Positions 5,073 to 5,123 of a DNA stretch of 5,123 nt are shown piece after piece. The notes beneath the pieces are model-generated. The model saw only the letters and a list, made by a program, of their open reading frames with translations, ran no database searches and was not told the DNA's origin. Source of the stretch: an uncultured Erysipelotrichaceae bacterium (GTDB lineage Bacteria; Bacillota_I; Bacilli_A; Erysipelotrichales; Coprobacillaceae); NCBI GenBank assembly GCA_945981915.1, contig CAMFRJ010000124.1, positions 1-5,123 of the forward strand, written 5' to 3'. The position numbers and the translations under genes are program-made. Position 1 is the first letter of the stretch. Each line of letters opens with the position of its first letter.

Positions 5073-5123
5073 TTATTTTGCTTCCTTTCTAATTTTTTCG
5101 ATGACTTGTTGTAAATATTTAGC
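5073..5123 (-). CDS. 3' end of an upstream operon gene, unidentified
   Basis: From the right edge, one minus-strand frame is open for 16 codons (AKYLQQVIEKIRKEAK) and ends with TAA at 5075-5073, one base before the ATG of the next gene. The peptide looks like an amphipathic, basic C-terminal helix. The next gene's ribosome binding site lies within it, and the 1-nt spacing matches the tight packing elsewhere in the operon, which supports a real gene. The fragment is too short to name the family. Confidence 0.6.
   Translation of the reverse strand, partial: AKYLQQVIEKIRKEAK

Noticed and set aside
1..5123. Mobile element, CRISPR array, tRNA or recoded TGA codons
   Set aside because: No transposase, no spaced direct repeats of CRISPR type and no cloverleaf were seen. 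Trp is encoded by TGG in the genes read, with no in-frame TGA.

Overview
The window is AT-rich, low-GC DNA with strong AGGAGG-type ribosome binding sites, short intergenic gaps and intrinsic terminators. This fits a Bacillota (Firmicutes) genome. The general look resembles gut Erysipelotrichia/Coprobacillaceae, but that placement is an impression, not a demonstrated assignment. All six substantial or partial genes of obvious family lie on the minus strand except one small plus-strand gene. No mobile element, CRISPR array, rRNA or tRNA is visible, and no stretch over 300 bases lacks a gene.

Left part (1-1908, minus strand): a major facilitator superfamily (MFS) transporter of the oxalate/formate-antiporter-like (OFA/monocarboxylate) type runs off the left edge, with 393 codons present. 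It is preceded by a 13-bp hairpin, a seven-T tract and an abutting AGGAGG site. Upstream of it, on the same strand, is a 205-residue flavodoxin-fold FMN protein with a compact four-cysteine motif like that of iron-sulfur flavoproteins. The transporter has its own candidate extended -10 promoter, so the two genes are probably separate but neighbouring units.

Middle (1909-2293): a 91-bp divergent promoter region drives the flavoprotein leftward and a 73-residue protein of unknown function rightward. Two candidate -10 boxes facing opposite ways form an inverted repeat. The small gene converges on the right-hand operon, and a 12-bp hairpin between the two ends with a six-T tail on the minus strand, so it terminates the operon.

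Right part (2294-5123, minus strand): a tightly packed operon. In transcription order it holds the last 16 codons of an unidentified gene, a Gfo/Idh/MocA oxidoreductase (325 aa), a second Gfo/Idh/MocA oxidoreductase of the E. coli YhhX type (343 aa), and a Cof-type HAD-IIB phosphatase (259 aa). Junctions are 1 nt apart, an 11-nt overlap and a 1-nt overlap, which implies translational coupling. Two NAD(P)-dependent sugar/polyol-type oxidoreductases with a sugar-phosphatase-type HAD suggest carbohydrate or polyol conversion, but no substrate can be read from the sequence.

Nothing here proves an undescribed system. The points most worth a second look are the transporter leader, the paired AGTATAA elements at the two left-hand promoters, the small unknown divergent gene, and the coupled pair of dissimilar Gfo/Idh/MocA enzymes.
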